Assembly: GCA_029210225.1 (NCBI GenBank)
Contig: JARGOJ010000370.1
Location: 1-8,069 of the forward strand
Direction of reading: 5' to 3'
DNA from: Planctomycetota bacterium
GTDB lineage: Bacteria > Planctomycetota > J058 > JARGOJ01
Length of the DNA: 8,069 bases
Shown: positions 7,701 to 8,069 of the stretch, piece by piece
How the letters are laid out: each line of letters starts with the position of its first letter
Numbering within the stretch: position 1 is the stretch's first letter
Program-made: the position numbers and the translations under genes
The notes under the pieces: generated by a model
Database searches by the model: none
Told to the model about the DNA's origin: nothing
The model's input: the letters and a program-made list of their open reading frames with translations, nothing else

Positions 7701-8069
7701 AACAAGCGCTTGCCGACAGAGGCGGAGTGGGTTTGCGCCGCGAGCTTGCCGAAGAATCCTTATCCCTGGGGCCCGAAGTTCGACGCCAATAAGCTGAGGT
7801 GGTTTGGTGGCCCGAGCTGGGTTGGCCCAGGAGTCATGGCCTTAGCTCCCGGTCAGGTCGAGGAGGATGAGGGGCCTTATGGTCATTTCGACATGCTCGG
7901 AAATGTCCGGGAGTGGTGCGGAGACTGGTATCTGAGCTTCCCTGATAACCTCACGGAGCTTGTTGAGAATCCCTCCGGGCCGACTCGTGGAAGGACCAAG
8001 GTGATTCGCGGTTTCTCCTGGGGAAACGGCACCGCAGAGTCGATTATGGTCTACCACCGAAGCCAGGGG
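4746..8069 (+). CDS. Tandem Hanks-type Ser/Thr kinase, single TM helix, FGE-sulfatase-like domain; C-terminus outside window
   Basis: The frame is open for exactly 1108 codons to the window edge. Kinase 1 (about 9-285) has glycine loop LGSGGMGTVY (17-26), Lys40, alphaC Glu59, HRDLKPSN (136-143), DFG (172-174) and APE (196-198). Kinase 2 (about 434-700) has LGEGGMGAVY (439-448), Lys462, Glu483, HRDIKPGN (564-571), DFG (587-589) and APE (613-615). All catalytic residues are present in both, so both should phosphorylate Ser/Thr. A charged, probably disordered linker (286-433) contains a Lys-rich patch at 364-370. A TM helix lies at about 745-766, followed by a helical spacer (770-888). An FGE-sulfatase-like domain follows from about 892: DWYDAYAFAQW, KRLPTEAEW (987-995), GNVREW (1052-1057) and VIRGFSW (1086-1092). 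Topology is inferred as kinases inside and the FGE domain outside. Kinase 1 has about 16 extra residues between Asn143 and Asp172. Catalytic FGE cysteines, if any, lie beyond the window. Confidence 0.95.
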   Translation, partial: MVIQQWGDFEVDLGDRLGSGGMGTVYRARQVSVGRSVALKVLTSELCDDSNFLAQFDNEARLAGSLRHDNIVAVYGAGREGEKQYIAFELVEGVDLASFKHSRQQAKEPLSNAEIVGIALQTASALAVAHNTGIVHRDLKPSNLLMTPVTHSVLLSAGLGIRLARHRVKISDFGIASGTWDQRSKILELGSPHYMAPEQMDGVLGNVRSDIYSLGVVLYELLTGETPFQGTLAEILAGHVLAPVVVPRDNHHPALVAVIERCLQKRPEDRYPHAEALVRALLSIGKILEKLLPDETADFDGQKLRDALNEDMVVKQIDETTELTLEKDLKTARKDERDKEPDFEDSSVIGPSDETAPLVKAPSKKVKKPKPLGVEAHADTILEKDGAKRISDRLPGQRIRQTTTITKRLGSMRWPDMPGPDAPRVLCGTDHELFSDEMLGEGGMGAVYLGRQISLDRAVAIKILKLEAEKFGDSTLRERFHGESRLAARLQHPNIVSVLAAGVIEDPNAPDFQQLPYYAMELVMGEDLKECLKGGRKFTLLQILRIMEQACSGLCAAAELDLVHRDIKPGNLILTEDAGTLRVKIADFGLAKDLKAGGMTQRGTVLGSIAYLAPEQITGNVDQRADLYALGVTWFELLMGRLPFNEPTVSAMLRAHQETPAPPVTGVPESVARVIARCLKKKRDDRFASPRELLDEIRRLILKMTETREVTVRQIAPHMNPPSSEIRVEDTQFFIAPSRRRVQRKAAALATFFFCGLSILGSYWWGQQALIRGQEKIIHALVGEEIVKADRELQLLFERHKRNGVLNALYGWSEVLNGQKTMRVKTQGKVTRAEASQLQPSVLQLKQRLGNERPVLASVLSPEGASAFDALEEEIQTLTKRLQRIINGPPIPRGMRLVPGSDFYMGTQHVKLSSFALDSHEVTLKQYKRFLRAVEDDGHKWCHPAQKGKAKNHRPDGWGVRGILEDGLPVVGVDWYDAYAFAQWANKRLPTEAEWVCAASLPKNPYPWGPKFDANKLRWFGGPSWVGPGVMALAPGQVEEDEGPYGHFDMLGNVREWCGDWYLSFPDNLTELVENPSGPTRGRTKVIRGFSWGNGTAESIMVYHRSQG

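Overview
The window looks like a chromosomal segment of a free-living bacterium with many Hanks-type kinases. The best guess is Planctomycetota or a similar lineage such as Myxococcota. The reasons are a giant Ser/Thr kinase fused to a formylglycine-generating-enzyme (FGE)-like domain, a DUF2752 protein, and an ABC-2 exporter whose ATPase carries the 'GYMPD' Q-loop variant I associate with such genomes. No 16S or other marker is present, so this is a style-based inference. No tRNA, rRNA or CRISPR array was seen.

Left half (1-4523, all minus strand): one compact operon read from 4523 towards 1. In transcription order it holds a four-helix membrane protein of unknown function, a class I aminotransferase that is broken, a DUF2752 membrane protein, an ABC-2 type ATPase, and an ABC-2 permease that runs off the left edge. 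Three of the four junctions are ATGA stop/start overlaps, three of them with a Shine-Dalgarno-like sequence inside the upstream gene. The fourth junction (DUF2752 to ATPase) is separated by 179 bp. That gap holds a small MITE-like element bounded by a 13-bp direct repeat and containing long inverted arms. Removing it with one repeat copy restores an 18-nt spacing and leaves the DUF2752 C-terminus unchanged.

The aminotransferase (2808-3993) has a frame break exactly at the PLP-lysine motif. The two frames fit one roughly 402-residue protein if 23 nt are missing between two copies of a short repeat. The lost segment would contain the Schiff-base lysine, so the product should be inactive even if the frame were rescued.

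Right half (4746-8069, plus strand): after a 222-bp divergent intergenic region, a single reading frame stays open for 1108 codons to the window edge. It encodes two complete tandem Hanks-type kinase domains, a basic linker between them, one transmembrane helix, a helical extracytoplasmic spacer and an FGE-sulfatase-like domain cut by the window end. It reads as a membrane receptor kinase with two catalytic domains inside the cell and an FGE-fold domain outside.

The two halves are divergently arranged. Nothing in the sequence proves a functional link between the kinase and the exporter operon.
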